Shown here in pieces: positions 39,292-48,082 of a stretch of DNA of 64,000 nt; position 1 is the stretch's first letter, and every line of letters begins with the position of its first letter. The stretch is from an uncultured Polaribacter sp. GTDB lineage: Bacteria > Bacteroidota > Bacteroidia > Flavobacteriales > Flavobacteriaceae. The stretch lies in the NCBI RefSeq assembly GCF_947497125.1, contig NZ_CANMFI010000003.1, positions 186,001 to 250,000 of the forward strand, given 5' to 3'. A program made the position numbers and the translations under genes. Below the pieces are notes generated by a model. That model saw only the letters and a list, made by a program, of their open reading frames with translations, searched no databases and had not been told where the DNA came from.

Positions 39292-39299
39292 TATATTTG
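39292..39299 (+). promoter_or_regulatory. -7 promoter box of gltA
   Basis: TATATTTG is a perfect -7 box; a TTG at 39274-39276 is closer (15 bases) than usual. Predicted start is near 39305, downstream of the first in-frame ATG at 39274, which supports the start codon at 39343. Confidence 0.5.
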
Positions 39300-39342
39300 G
39301 TATCTTCGTGCCAGTATAAACAGGGATCTAAAATATTTACAA

Positions 39343-40629
39343 ATGTCAGATATAGCAAAATTACAGATTGGTGATAATTCATATGAATTTCCACTTGTAA
39401 AAGGAACAGAAAATGAAGTTGCAATTAATATTAAAACCTTAAGAGGTGCAACAGATGGAGTAATTACAATAGACCCGGGTTTTAAAAATACAGGTTCTTG
39501 TGAAAGTGCTATAACTTTTCTTGATGGAGAAAAAGGAATTTTACGTTATAGAGGGTATTCTATTGAAGAGTTAGCTGAAAAAGCAGACTTTTTAGAAGTT
39601 GCCTATGCTTTAATTTTTGGAGATTTACCTTCAAAAGAACAGTTAGAGAAATTTCATTCAGATATTAAAGAAAATTCTGTTGTAGATGATGATGTAAAAA
39701 AGATTTTAGATGCTTTTCCAAAGTCTGCGCATCCAATGGGTGTTTTGTCTTCATTAACAAGTGCTTTAACAGCATTTAATCCAGGTTCTGTAAATGTAGA
39801 TTCTGAAGAAGATATGTATAAGTCTGTTGTTAAAATTATGGGTAAGTTCCCTGTTTTAGTAGCATGGACTATGCGTAAAAAACAAGGTTTGCCTTTAAAT
39901 TATGGTTCTAAATCTCTTGGTTATGTAGAAAACATCTTAAAAATGATGTTTGAGCAGCCAAATGAAGATTATGTAATGAGCCCTATTTTAAAAGATGCTT
40001 TAGATAAGTTATTAATTTTACATGCAGATCATGAGCAAAATTGTTCTACATCAACAGTAAGAATAGTAGGTTCTTCTCATGCAGGTTTGTTTGCTTCTCT
40101 TTCTGCGGGTATATCTGCTCTTTGGGGACCATTACATGGTGGTGCAAATCAGGCTGTTTTAGAAATGCTAGAAGCAATAAAAGAAGATGGTGGTGATACT
40201 AAAAAGTACATGGCTAAAGCTAAAGATAAAAATGACCCTTTTAGATTAATGGGTTTTGGTCATAGAGTTTACAAAAATTTCGATCCAAGAGCTAAAATTA
40301 TTAAACTAGCTGCAGATGAAGTTTTAAAAGACTTAGGTATTGTAGATCCTATCTTAGAAATTGCAAGAGGTTTAGAGCAAGAAGCACTTAATGATCCTTA
40401 TTTTGTTGATAGAAAATTATACCCTAACGTAGATTTTTATTCAGGTATTATTTATAGAGCTATGGGTATTCCTGTAGAAATGTTTACAGTAATGTTTGCT
40501 TTAGGACGTTTACCTGGTTGGATTGCTCAATGGAAAGAGATGAGATTAAATAAAGAGCCAATAGGTCGTCCTCGTCAAATATATACTGGTGAAAATCATA
40601 GAAATTTTAAAAGTATCGAAAAAAGATAA
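39343..40629 (+). CDS. gltA: Citrate synthase
   Basis: Condenses acetyl-CoA and oxaloacetate, first step of the TCA cycle. 428 residues from SDIAKLQIGDNSYEFPLVKGTENEVAI; the frame runs open to 39274 but the promoter lies inside that extension. Catalytic regions seen: LHADHEQNCSTSTVRIVGSSHAG, LWGPLHGGANQAVLEML (His of the active site), MGFGHRVYKNFDPRAKII, then VDFYSGIIYRAMGIP with the catalytic Asp. It is the larger, N-terminally extended (type II, NADH-sensitive type) form. Monocistronic. Confidence 0.95.
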   Translation: MSDIAKLQIGDNSYEFPLVKGTENEVAINIKTLRGATDGVITIDPGFKNTGSCESAITFLDGEKGILRYRGYSIEELAEKADFLEVAYALIFGDLPSKEQLEKFHSDIKENSVVDDDVKKILDAFPKSAHPMGVLSSLTSALTAFNPGSVNVDSEEDMYKSVVKIMGKFPVLVAWTMRKKQGLPLNYGSKSLGYVENILKMMFEQPNEDYVMSPILKDALDKLLILHADHEQNCSTSTVRIVGSSHAGLFASLSAGISALWGPLHGGANQAVLEMLEAIKEDGGDTKKYMAKAKDKNDPFRLMGFGHRVYKNFDPRAKIIKLAADEVLKDLGIVDPILEIARGLEQEALNDPYFVDRKLYPNVDFYSGIIYRAMGIPVEMFTVMFALGRLPGWIAQWKEMRLNKEPIGRPRQIYTGENHRNFKSIEKR

Positions 40630-40649
40630 AATTTTTAAATTTAAAATTC

Positions 40650-40677
40650 AAAGCTTCATTTTTATGAAGCTTTTTTT
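40650..40677 (+). terminator. Intrinsic terminator after gltA
   Basis: AAAGCTTCAT/ATGAAGCTTT (40650-40659, 40664-40673) with a TTTT loop, then T to 40677. Only 12 bases remain before the next start codon. Confidence 0.9.
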
Positions 40678-40689
40678 ATCCATAGATAA

Positions 40690-41604
40690 ATGTTAAAACT
40701 TAATATACAAAACGAAACTTCTAGGCTTAGAGCTGTTATATTAGGGACTGCTAAAAGCAATGGACCTGTCCCAAAAGTTGAAGATTGTTATGATCCTAAA
40801 AGTAAACTTCATGTATTAGCAGGGACGTATCCAAAAGAAGAAGATATGTTTTTAGAAATGGAAGCTGTAGCTACCGTTTTTAAAAAATATGAAGTGCAAG
40901 TTTATAGACCAAATATCATTGAAAATTACAATCAAATATTTTCTAGAGATATTGCTTTTGTTATAGAAGATACCCTTATTAGAGCAAATATATTGCCAGA
41001 TAGAGAGTTAGAGTACAAGGCTATTCAAGAGGTTGTCAATCAGATTAACCCGGCTAAGGTAGTTGTGCTTCCAGAAGAATGTCATATTGAAGGTGGAGAT
41101 GTAATGCCATGGAATGAGTACATTTTTATCGGAACTTATTCTGGTGCTGATTATGCCGATTTTATTACTGCAAGAACAAATTTAGCAGCAGTAAAAGAGA
41201 TTCAGAAACTTTTTCCGGATAAAAAAGTTAAATCTTTCGAGTTAAGAAAATCAAATACCAATGCTAAAGAAAATGCACTCCATTTAGATTGTTGTTTTCA
41301 ACCCATTGGTAAAGACAAAGCAATCATTCATAAAAATGGTTTTTTAAACCAAAATGAATATAATTGGTTGGTTGCTTATTTTGGCGAGCAAAATGTTTTC
41401 GAAATTACTAAAGAAGAAATGTATAACATGAATAGTAATGTGTTTTCAATTTCTGAAAATGTAATTGTTTCTGAGAAAAATTTTACAAGACTAAATGGAT
41501 GGTTAAGAAATAATGGTTTTATAGTTGAAGAAGTGCCTTATGCAGAAATTGCCAAACAAGAAGGCTTATTACGCTGTTCTACCATGCCGTTAGTAAGAGA
41601 TTAA
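40690..41604 (+). CDS. Amidinotransferase-fold hydrolase (arginine deiminase-like superfamily)
   Basis: Protein of 304 residues of the guanidino-group-modifying superfamily (arginine deiminase, DDAH, amidinotransferase). The catalytic set is visible: SRDIAFVIED near 78-87, Glu-His-Ile-Glu-Gly-Gly-Asp near 135-142 (substrate Glu/Asp), His in LHLDCCFQPIG near 198, and the nucleophile Cys in LLRCSTMPLVRD near 297. So it is likely an active hydrolase or transferase on arginine or a related compound; the precise substrate cannot be told. It is about 100 residues shorter than classical ArcA and has no arc neighbours. It starts 12 bases after the gltA terminator, without a recognisable promoter. Confidence 0.8.
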   Translation: MLKLNIQNETSRLRAVILGTAKSNGPVPKVEDCYDPKSKLHVLAGTYPKEEDMFLEMEAVATVFKKYEVQVYRPNIIENYNQIFSRDIAFVIEDTLIRANILPDRELEYKAIQEVVNQINPAKVVVLPEECHIEGGDVMPWNEYIFIGTYSGADYADFITARTNLAAVKEIQKLFPDKKVKSFELRKSNTNAKENALHLDCCFQPIGKDKAIIHKNGFLNQNEYNWLVAYFGEQNVFEITKEEMYNMNSNVFSISENVIVSEKNFTRLNGWLRNNGFIVEEVPYAEIAKQEGLLRCSTMPLVRD

Positions 41605-41621
41605 GCTTTTTTAAACTCATA

Positions 41622-41654
41622 AAAAAACCAAGTAATTTTATTACTTGGTTTTTT
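41622..41654. terminator. Bidirectional intrinsic terminator
   Basis: AAAAAACCAAGTAA (41622-41635) pairs with TTACTTGGTTTTTT (41641-41654) over a five-base loop. It serves the convergent amidinotransferase-fold gene (+) and the DUF4369 lipoprotein gene (-). Confidence 0.92.
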
Positions 41655-41679
41655 GCTTTAAAAAAATAATGAATTTAAT

Positions 41680-42378
41680 TTATTCTTCTTTTTTTAAATT
41701 ATTCAAATACTCTTGAAAACGTTTTCCGTAATCAGAGGCTTTTATTTTATCTGTAAAAGAATTGTTTACTGTGTCTAACATCTTTATACTTGCATCATAC
41801 ATATCTGTTAGAGCAATGTAAGGTGCTACTTCTGTATCTGCATTAGAGATAGCAAAATTGGTAGTAAACAATACTTTTCTTTTTGTAAGTTTAAGATATT
41901 CTTGTTCTAACCTACTTATTTCTTCTTTGTCATTTGCTTTTTTAGCTTCAAAGTCTTTTTTGATAAAATCTAAACGATTTTCCTGAAATTTAGATTTTAC
42001 TTTATTGTATTTGTCTAAAATTGTCTGATTTTTAGATCCTAAAATTTCTGGATTATAGCCAAATTGTTCTAACTTATCATTGATTGTTATTTCTCCTGCT
42101 TCACCAAAAAACAAGATTCTTTTATCTGTTGTATTACCATCAAAAGTTACATAATATAAAACTGGAGATTCTACATTATCTGTAAGTTTAAAATCATCGT
42201 TTCCTAACAAGGTAATAGAGTCTACAGATATTAAAACTGTATCTTTCATTTTTTGAAGGTAAAGTGTTCCTTTTTTAAGGCCTTTAATTTTACCTTTAAC
42301 AACCATGTTTCCCTCTTTTTTAGAGGAACATGCACTTATTAAAACTGCAACCACTAAAAGTGTAATAATTTTCTTCAT
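41680..42378 (-). CDS. DUF4369-domain lipoprotein
   Basis: Lipoprotein of 232 residues with lipobox LISAC (Cys17). Residues 25-120 match the DUF4369 beta domain (MVVKGKIKGLKKGTLYLQKMKDT, SVDSITLLGNDDFKL, ADEGAITI-like FFGEAGEITI). In this phylum that domain usually precedes a thioredoxin-like domain; here the C-terminal 110 residues are helical and no CxxC is present, so the thioredoxin part is missing. Role unknown; periplasm-facing by the signal. Monocistronic. Confidence 0.8.
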   Translation of the reverse strand: MKKIITLLVVAVLISACSSKKEGNMVVKGKIKGLKKGTLYLQKMKDTVLISVDSITLLGNDDFKLTDNVESPVLYYVTFDGNTTDKRILFFGEAGEITINDKLEQFGYNPEILGSKNQTILDKYNKVKSKFQENRLDFIKKDFEAKKANDKEEISRLEQEYLKLTKRKVLFTTNFAISNADTEVAPYIALTDMYDASIKMLDTVNNSFTDKIKASDYGKRFQEYLNNLKKEE

Positions 42379-42445
42379 ATTTCTAAAATTTCAATTGCAA
42401 ATATGCATTTTTATTGACATAAAGGCTACTAAAAAAACATATAAT

Positions 42446-43840
42446 TTAACTTACCCATTTCATCATTATTGCACAAAAGAACGCGCCATAAGTGCCAAGT
42501 GCATATCCTAAAACAGCCAATAAAACACCTACAGGTGCTAACGATGGATGAAAGGCACCGGCAACCACAGGTGCAGAAGCTGCACCGCCAATATTTGCTT
42601 TAGAACCGACCGCTAAAAAGAAATAAGGAGCTTTAATTATTTTAGCTACTAAAAATAAGAGTCCAACGTGTATAATCATCCAAACGAAACCTATTGCAAA
42701 TAAACTAAGATTTTCTACAATAGCATTTAAATTCATTTTCATACCAATAGATGCTACCAAAATATAAATAAAAATAGTTCCAATTTTACTTGCGCCAGCA
42801 CCTTCATAACTCTTTGCTTTTGTAAAAGATAAAAATATTCCTAGAGTTGTTGCTGAAATAATTAGCCAAAAGAAAGAACTACCTAGTCCGAAATCAACTA
42901 AAAAAGGAACGTTTTCTTTAATATAACTTCCTAAATTATCGCCAATAATATGCCCAATAGAAGTAACACCGAAAGCAATTCCTAAAAGTATAATTAGGTC
43001 ATTAAATGATGGTATTCTAGCAGATTCTAATGTAAATTTTTCCATCTTATTTTTTAGAGTTACAATAGAAGAGTTGTCTGCTTTAAACCATTTGTCTATC
43101 GCGTCAGATTTTGCAACACCAATTAAAAGAAAAGCCATCCATACTTCTGCAACTAAAACATCTACTACTGCCATAATACTAAATAGGCTATCAGATACTT
43201 GCCATTGTTCTTTCATTGCTAATTGATTTGCGCCTCCGCCAATCCAACTTCCTGCAACGGTTGATAAACCTTTCCAAAGTTCTGTGCCTTCTACCTGAAC
43301 CAATATATCTGGCGCAATAAATTTAAAAAATAAAATGGCTAACGGGCCACCAATCATTACACCTATTGTGGCTGTTAAAAACATAATTAATGCCTTTGGG
43401 CCAAGTTTAAAAACGCCTTTTAAATCGATACTTAGGGTTAGTAATACCAGAGATGCAGGTAGTAAAAAGCGAGAAGATATATAATAAATTTTACTACCTC
43501 CTGTAAATTGAGCATAAAGGCTACTATCAATATTGTTGGTTGCTATATATGCTTTTAGTGAAGGCAGATCTATTACATTTTCTAAATTTCCGTAAATACT
43601 ATTAAAATGATTAATTGTTGCTTGTACATCAATCCATTTGTCTGCAATAATCCCTAATGAACTAAAAATAGAAGGAATAAAATAACACAGTAATAAAGCA
43701 GGTACTACTTTATAAAATTTTTGAAATGATGCATGTTTAGAAGTGTAAAAAATTCCCGCTAAAATAGCACATAGTAATCCGAATATTATAGTATCGTTTG
43801 CAAATAAAGGGATGTCGTTATTTATTTCTGATATGCGCAT
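42446..43840 (-). CDS. DUF819 family integral membrane protein
   Basis: 464 residues with about eleven hydrophobic helices, a member of the DUF819 (YjcL-like) family. Typical stretches are GSWIGGGANQLAMKE near 198, IFIYILVASIGMKMNL near 355 and VGSKANIGGAASAPVVAGAFHP near 415, suggesting a two-repeat transporter fold. Transport substrate unknown. Third gene of the operon with the BNR-repeat protein and DUF2490 protein, starting 7 bases after the latter. Confidence 0.85.
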   Translation of the reverse strand: MRISEINNDIPLFANDTIIFGLLCAILAGIFYTSKHASFQKFYKVVPALLLCYFIPSIFSSLGIIADKWIDVQATINHFNSIYGNLENVIDLPSLKAYIATNNIDSSLYAQFTGGSKIYYISSRFLLPASLVLLTLSIDLKGVFKLGPKALIMFLTATIGVMIGGPLAILFFKFIAPDILVQVEGTELWKGLSTVAGSWIGGGANQLAMKEQWQVSDSLFSIMAVVDVLVAEVWMAFLLIGVAKSDAIDKWFKADNSSIVTLKNKMEKFTLESARIPSFNDLIILLGIAFGVTSIGHIIGDNLGSYIKENVPFLVDFGLGSSFFWLIISATTLGIFLSFTKAKSYEGAGASKIGTIFIYILVASIGMKMNLNAIVENLSLFAIGFVWMIIHVGLLFLVAKIIKAPYFFLAVGSKANIGGAASAPVVAGAFHPSLAPVGVLLAVLGYALGTYGAFFCAIMMKWVS

Positions 43841-43847
43841 AATTATA

Positions 43848-44549
43848 TTATTTTTTTCTAAAATCGGTATTTACAATAACCCCTAATTGCAATCTTCTAT
43901 AAACTTTAGTAGGTAGTTTTATTTGAAAATAGCCCATTTTTATTTTTAGATTTTGGTTCATTTTATATAACAAACCACCGCCAGTCCAGTTTTGAGCAAA
44001 CCTTTTAGCTCTATCAATATTTAAAAAAAGTTCGTTAAAAATATATACGCTCAAATTTTTAGAAATAGGGTAGGACACATTTAAATTGTAACGAAACCAA
44101 TTCTGTGTTACATCTTCAAAAATATTTTTATGTATAAAACGATGTTCTAGTCTAAAGCGATGATTTGCTGTAAAATCACCCCAAATTGAAGTTGTATTTA
44201 AATCTTCATAAAAGCGAAATTCATATAAATGTATAGAGGGTTCATTGTATGCTAAATCTCCAGTAGAATAGCTTACACCTAGCGTAAGATTGGTTTTTTT
44301 ATTAAATGAGTAGTTGGCTCCAAGTCTATAAATTTCTTGTTGAAATTCTGAACTTGTTTCAAAATATCTAAAATGCGCCATTGTTTTAAGGGCAAATTTG
44401 TTAGATAATTTGTGTGAGCCATTGTACATATACCATGCTCCCATTTTATTTTCTCCAGAATTTTGAGCGTTCAAATGAACAGATGAAAAAATAAATAGAA
44501 ACAGGTATATAAGTTTTATTATTTTTTTTGGTTGATTATTTTTTAACAT
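43848..44549 (-). CDS. DUF2490 family predicted outer-membrane beta-barrel protein
   Basis: 233 residues with a signal peptide (LIYLFLFIFSSVHLNAQ). The mature part is a series of amphipathic strands with WYMYNGSHKLSNKFAL, YRLGANYSFNKKTNLTLGVSY, HRFRLEHRFI and WFRYNLNVSYPISKNLSVYIFNELFLN, as in DUF2490 small barrels. Its start overlaps the end of the upstream BNR-repeat gene by 14 bases, so the two are coupled. Function unknown. Confidence 0.82.
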   Translation of the reverse strand: MLKNNQPKKIIKLIYLFLFIFSSVHLNAQNSGENKMGAWYMYNGSHKLSNKFALKTMAHFRYFETSSEFQQEIYRLGANYSFNKKTNLTLGVSYSTGDLAYNEPSIHLYEFRFYEDLNTTSIWGDFTANHRFRLEHRFIHKNIFEDVTQNWFRYNLNVSYPISKNLSVYIFNELFLNIDRAKRFAQNWTGGGLLYKMNQNLKIKMGYFQIKLPTKVYRRLQLGVIVNTDFRKK

Positions 44550-47500
44550 ATACGATAGGGCCTCTAAAAGTAGGTATTGTTATTTTTTCTATATTTTCAC
44601 GATACTTTTTCCAGCTGGTATTTAAAAAATCAACCGTTTGTTTTTCGGCTTTTTTAAAAGCCTCTATAAATTGTTTTGTCAAAATTGTTTCAGTCTCTGT
44701 TTGTGGCCCAAATCTACTACTAATATATCTTTTAGCAGTATATAAACGACTATTTACAGTTGGTTTAGTATTTCTAGTGATGCCTTGCCTTTTATCAATG
44801 CTACCCATATAAATATTGATGATAGAATCAATTTCTTTAACTATTTTGTTTGATGCTTTTATCGCATCTGTATAAGTCTTATCCTTTTCATCCTTTATTT
44901 GTTCTTTTATTCTGACAGCAGATTCTTTGTTTTCTACTAGTTTTTTTATAATCTCTGTAATTTCTTTTTGATACCCTTCCAACAACTTACCAGCATTGTA
45001 TTTTTGATTGATTGCTGCTTGAGAAATTTTTAGCCTAGGATCAAAATCAACTTTTATAGTTTGCTCTGCAACTTGGTCTCCATAAGACATTTTTAGTCTA
45101 TAAACTCCAGGTTTTACTTCTACACCACTTGGTTCACGTGTAGATTTTCTTATGGTTCTAGATGCTCTTTCAACGCCTTTTTCTCTTAAATACCAAGTTG
45201 TTTTATGAACCCCACTTTCTTCTGGAGTTTTGAATTTTAAAGTTCTAATTTGTCTTGTACCGTCAAAAACTTCTAGTTTTATAGAATCGTATTTAACCTT
45301 TTTAGTTTTTGCGATATCGCTAGAAATAACATCATCTTTTTTGTTACTCAGCTTGTTATTTTCCTCTTTTTTAGCAACTTCAACATAATAAGAAATTATA
45401 GCACCACCTTTTCTGTTTTCTCCCTGGTATAGTGCATCTGCGCCAAATCTACTTCCTGTAGGTTGTTGGTTTGCCGCTTGATAAGCAGTTGGTGGTTCAA
45501 ACAATTGTAATTTTGTTTTAGCTGTATTTTTGCTAGCCAAAGCTCTTAGTGGTTTAATATCATCTAGCACCCAAGCTGCACGACCAAATGTACCAATTAC
45601 TAGATCGTCTTCTCTTTCTTGAATTACCAAATCTTTTACTGGCACTGTAGGGAAACCGTTGGTCCATTTAGTCCAAGTATCTCCAGCATTTAAAGAGATG
45701 TACAAACCATCATCTGTACCTAAAAACAGTAAGTTTTCATTTTTTGGATCTTCAAGAATACACAATGTGTAAGAAGCTACGTCTTTTTCATCTACAATAC
45801 GTTCCCAAGATTTACCATAATTTTTTGTTCTGTATGCATAAGGCGTGTAATTAAAACGTCTGTAATCATTGGCTATCAATAGTGCTTCTCCTTTCTTTTT
45901 GTTAGATGCTTTTATTTGAGTTATCCAACTATTTTCTGGCAAGCCTTTTATGTTTTTAGCAACATTTGTCCATGTTTCACCTCCGTTTTTAGTAATGTGT
46001 ACTTGTCCATCATCTGTAGCAGCCCATAAAACATCTTTTTCTAAAGAGGTAGGTTCTATTACTAAAATGGTACAATGATTTTCTGCACCTGTTGCATCCA
46101 TAGTTAAACCACCACTTTCTGCTTGTTTTAATTTTTCTGGATTGTTGGTAGATAAGTCTGGCGAAATTACTTCCCAAGTTAACCCTTTGTCTGTAGATTT
46201 ATGAACAAACTGACTTCCAAAATACAAGGTGTTATTATCAAAAGGATCCATATTTATGGCAGCATTCCAATTGAAACGTAATTTAACATTAGCATCTTTG
46301 TGCGTAGGTTTTACAGAGTAATTGTTTCCTGTAATGTAGTCGTATCTTACTACAGAACCCTGTTGACTCATAGACCATCCGTATCTAGAATCATCTTTAT
46401 CTGGTACTACATCAAAACCATCACCAAAAGAAATTTCTTGCCAATAAGAATTTCGGATACCTTGCGATTTCCATACATATGCAGGTCCTCTCCAAGAACC
46501 ATTGTCTTGCATGCCGCCATACACATTGTACGGAAACTCATTATCTACATTGATATGATAAAATTGCGCTACAGGAATATTGCCAATAAAACGCCAAGAT
46601 TTACCACCGTCTTTTGTGATGTTTAACCCGCCATCATTACCGTCAATCATAAATTTACCATTGGTTGGATGTATCCACCAGGCATGATGATCTGGATGCA
46701 CACCATTATCTACACCATACGCAGGCATTAATTCTGTAAAATTTTTACCACCATCTTGCGATACATTTACATAGGTAAACACTGTATATACTCTGTTTTC
46801 ATTCTGAGGATCTACATAGATTTCTGAATAGTAAAAAGGACGATTTCCAATACCAGGTTTGTCATTTATTTTTTTCCATTTAAAACCTCCATCTTCACTT
46901 TTGTACAAGGCATTCTTTTTTGCTTCTACCAAAGCATAAATTACATCAGGATTGTTTGGTGCAATTGCAACTCCAATTCTACCCAATTCACCTTTCGGAA
47001 AACCTTCTTTTTCTGTAATTTTTTTCCAGTTATCTCCACCATCATGTGTAATGTATAAACCACTTCCTTGGCCACCAGATTTAAAAAACCATGGATCCCT
47101 TTTGTGTTCCCACATGGCAGCAATTAGTTTGTTCGGATTTTTTGGATCCATAATTAAATCTGCAGTTCCAGATTTTATGTTTGTGAATAAAATTTGCTTC
47201 CAAGTTTTTCCGCCATCTGTTGTTTTATAAACACCACGTTCTGCATGTTCTCCCCATGGAGATCCTATTGCGCCTACATAAACAGTATTCGGGTTTATAG
47301 GATCTATTACAACTCTGTGTATGTGTCTTGTTTTTTCAAGCCCCATTAATTTCCAAGTTTTTCCGGCATCTAAAGATTTGTAAATACCAAAACCACCATT
47401 TAAACTGTTTCTTGGGTTTCCTTCTCCGGTTCCTGCCCAAATTACACTCGGATTCGATTGCTGAATGGCAACAGCACCAATAGAGGCCGTTGCTTCTTTT

Positions 47501-47739
47501 TCGAATATGGGTTGCCATTTAATACCCCCAGAAGTAGATTTCCAAATACCCCCAGAAGCAGTTCCTACGTACATTATTTCGGGGTTACTTTCTACAACAT
47601 CTATAGAAGTTACTCGGCCAGACATACCGCCAGGACCTATGTTTCTGGGGTTCATGTTTTTTACTAAATCCATTGAAAACTCTTGTGCAAATAATAATGA
47701 ACTAGCACATAAAAAAACGAAGGTGATTATTTTTTTCAT
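44536..47739 (-). CDS. Exported BNR/sortilin-like beta-propeller protein
   Basis: 1067 residues with signal peptide (ITFVFLCASSLLFAQ). The region 25-730 holds repeated BNR/VPS10-type blades of the form SxDGGxTW (GIWKSTSGGIKW, KSLDAGKTWK, KTTDGGKTWKQI, ITHDGGDNWKK, SEDGGFKWKK, ITKDGGKSW, STDKGLTWE, ITKNGGETWT, SLNAGDTWTKW), probably two propellers. The C-terminal 300 residues form a beta domain (GVEVKPGVYRLKMSYGDQ) and a helical tail. Often annotated as glycosyl hydrolase; no catalytic evidence is visible here, so I keep it as a propeller protein. First gene of a three-gene operon. Confidence 0.85.
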   Translation of the reverse strand: MKKIITFVFLCASSLLFAQEFSMDLVKNMNPRNIGPGGMSGRVTSIDVVESNPEIMYVGTASGGIWKSTSGGIKWQPIFEKEATASIGAVAIQQSNPSVIWAGTGEGNPRNSLNGGFGIYKSLDAGKTWKLMGLEKTRHIHRVVIDPINPNTVYVGAIGSPWGEHAERGVYKTTDGGKTWKQILFTNIKSGTADLIMDPKNPNKLIAAMWEHKRDPWFFKSGGQGSGLYITHDGGDNWKKITEKEGFPKGELGRIGVAIAPNNPDVIYALVEAKKNALYKSEDGGFKWKKINDKPGIGNRPFYYSEIYVDPQNENRVYTVFTYVNVSQDGGKNFTELMPAYGVDNGVHPDHHAWWIHPTNGKFMIDGNDGGLNITKDGGKSWRFIGNIPVAQFYHINVDNEFPYNVYGGMQDNGSWRGPAYVWKSQGIRNSYWQEISFGDGFDVVPDKDDSRYGWSMSQQGSVVRYDYITGNNYSVKPTHKDANVKLRFNWNAAINMDPFDNNTLYFGSQFVHKSTDKGLTWEVISPDLSTNNPEKLKQAESGGLTMDATGAENHCTILVIEPTSLEKDVLWAATDDGQVHITKNGGETWTNVAKNIKGLPENSWITQIKASNKKKGEALLIANDYRRFNYTPYAYRTKNYGKSWERIVDEKDVASYTLCILEDPKNENLLFLGTDDGLYISLNAGDTWTKWTNGFPTVPVKDLVIQEREDDLVIGTFGRAAWVLDDIKPLRALASKNTAKTKLQLFEPPTAYQAANQQPTGSRFGADALYQGENRKGGAIISYYVEVAKKEENNKLSNKKDDVISSDIAKTKKVKYDSIKLEVFDGTRQIRTLKFKTPEESGVHKTTWYLREKGVERASRTIRKSTREPSGVEVKPGVYRLKMSYGDQVAEQTIKVDFDPRLKISQAAINQKYNAGKLLEGYQKEITEIIKKLVENKESAVRIKEQIKDEKDKTYTDAIKASNKIVKEIDSIINIYMGSIDKRQGITRNTKPTVNSRLYTAKRYISSRFGPQTETETILTKQFIEAFKKAEKQTVDFLNTSWKKYRENIEKITIPTFRGPIVYVKK

Positions 47740-47787
47740 TTGTATTTATTAGTTGATTTTTTGTATAACTGTGACAAGATACAAAAT

Positions 47788-47820
47788 AGAAAACGCTCCC
47801 AAAATAAGGAGCGTTTTTTT
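47788..47820. terminator. Hairpin ending the SPFH operon
   Basis: AAAACGCTCC/GGAGCGTTTT (47790-47799, 47808-47817) flanked by T on both strands. The only gene reading toward it is the RHH gene on the minus strand, so it likely terminates that operon about 100 bases downstream. Confidence 0.65.
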
Positions 47821-47916
47821 AACATATTTTCGAGTTTGTAATTGTTAGAAAAATTACAAAGCAATCTTTAAATTTTATTGAGAAGTTGCATCCTTTTAGA
47901 TATAACTTTAATAAGA

Positions 47917-48081
47917 TTATTCTTCTTTCTTTTTAGGTGCACGTTTTGCCTCTTTTAAAGATTGCATCAACATCCATTCTATTTGTCCGTTTGTAGAACG
48001 AAATTCGTCTGCAGCCCACTTTTCAATAGCTTTTATCATATCTTCATTTACTCGCAACGCGAAAGCTTTCTTTTTTGACAT
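47917..48081 (-). CDS. Small Arc-type ribbon-helix-helix DNA-binding protein
   Basis: A 54-residue protein. SKKKAFALRVNEDMIKAIEKW gives the beta strand and first helix; ADEFRSTNGQIEWMLMQSLKEA gives the second helix with the NGQIEWML motif of Arc-like proteins; the tail is Lys/Glu-rich. It begins one base after the stop of the alpha/beta hydrolase gene, last in the SPFH operon. It is likely a dimeric DNA binder and could control its own operon (inference); no toxin partner of a classical kind is adjacent. Confidence 0.85.
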   Translation of the reverse strand: MSKKKAFALRVNEDMIKAIEKWAADEFRSTNGQIEWMLMQSLKEAKRAPKKKEE

Positions 48082-48082
48082 T

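Noticed and set aside
39274..39342. Extended N-terminus of gltA
   Set aside because: A perfect -7 promoter box lies within it and the extra residues do not look like citrate synthase.
42460..42480. Possible carriage of a mobile element around the envelope operon
   Set aside because: No terminal repeats, transposase, integrase, tRNA or composition shift were seen anywhere in the window.
44536..47739. Assignment of the BNR-repeat protein as a sialidase or glycosyl hydrolase
   Set aside because: The blades carry structural DGGxTW motifs only; the arginine triad and catalytic Tyr/Asp arrangement of sialidases is not evident.
47917..48081. The RHH gene as an antitoxin of a toxin-antitoxin pair
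   Set aside because: No toxin-like gene lies next to it; its neighbour is a full-length secreted hydrolase and the operon is headed by an SPFH protein.
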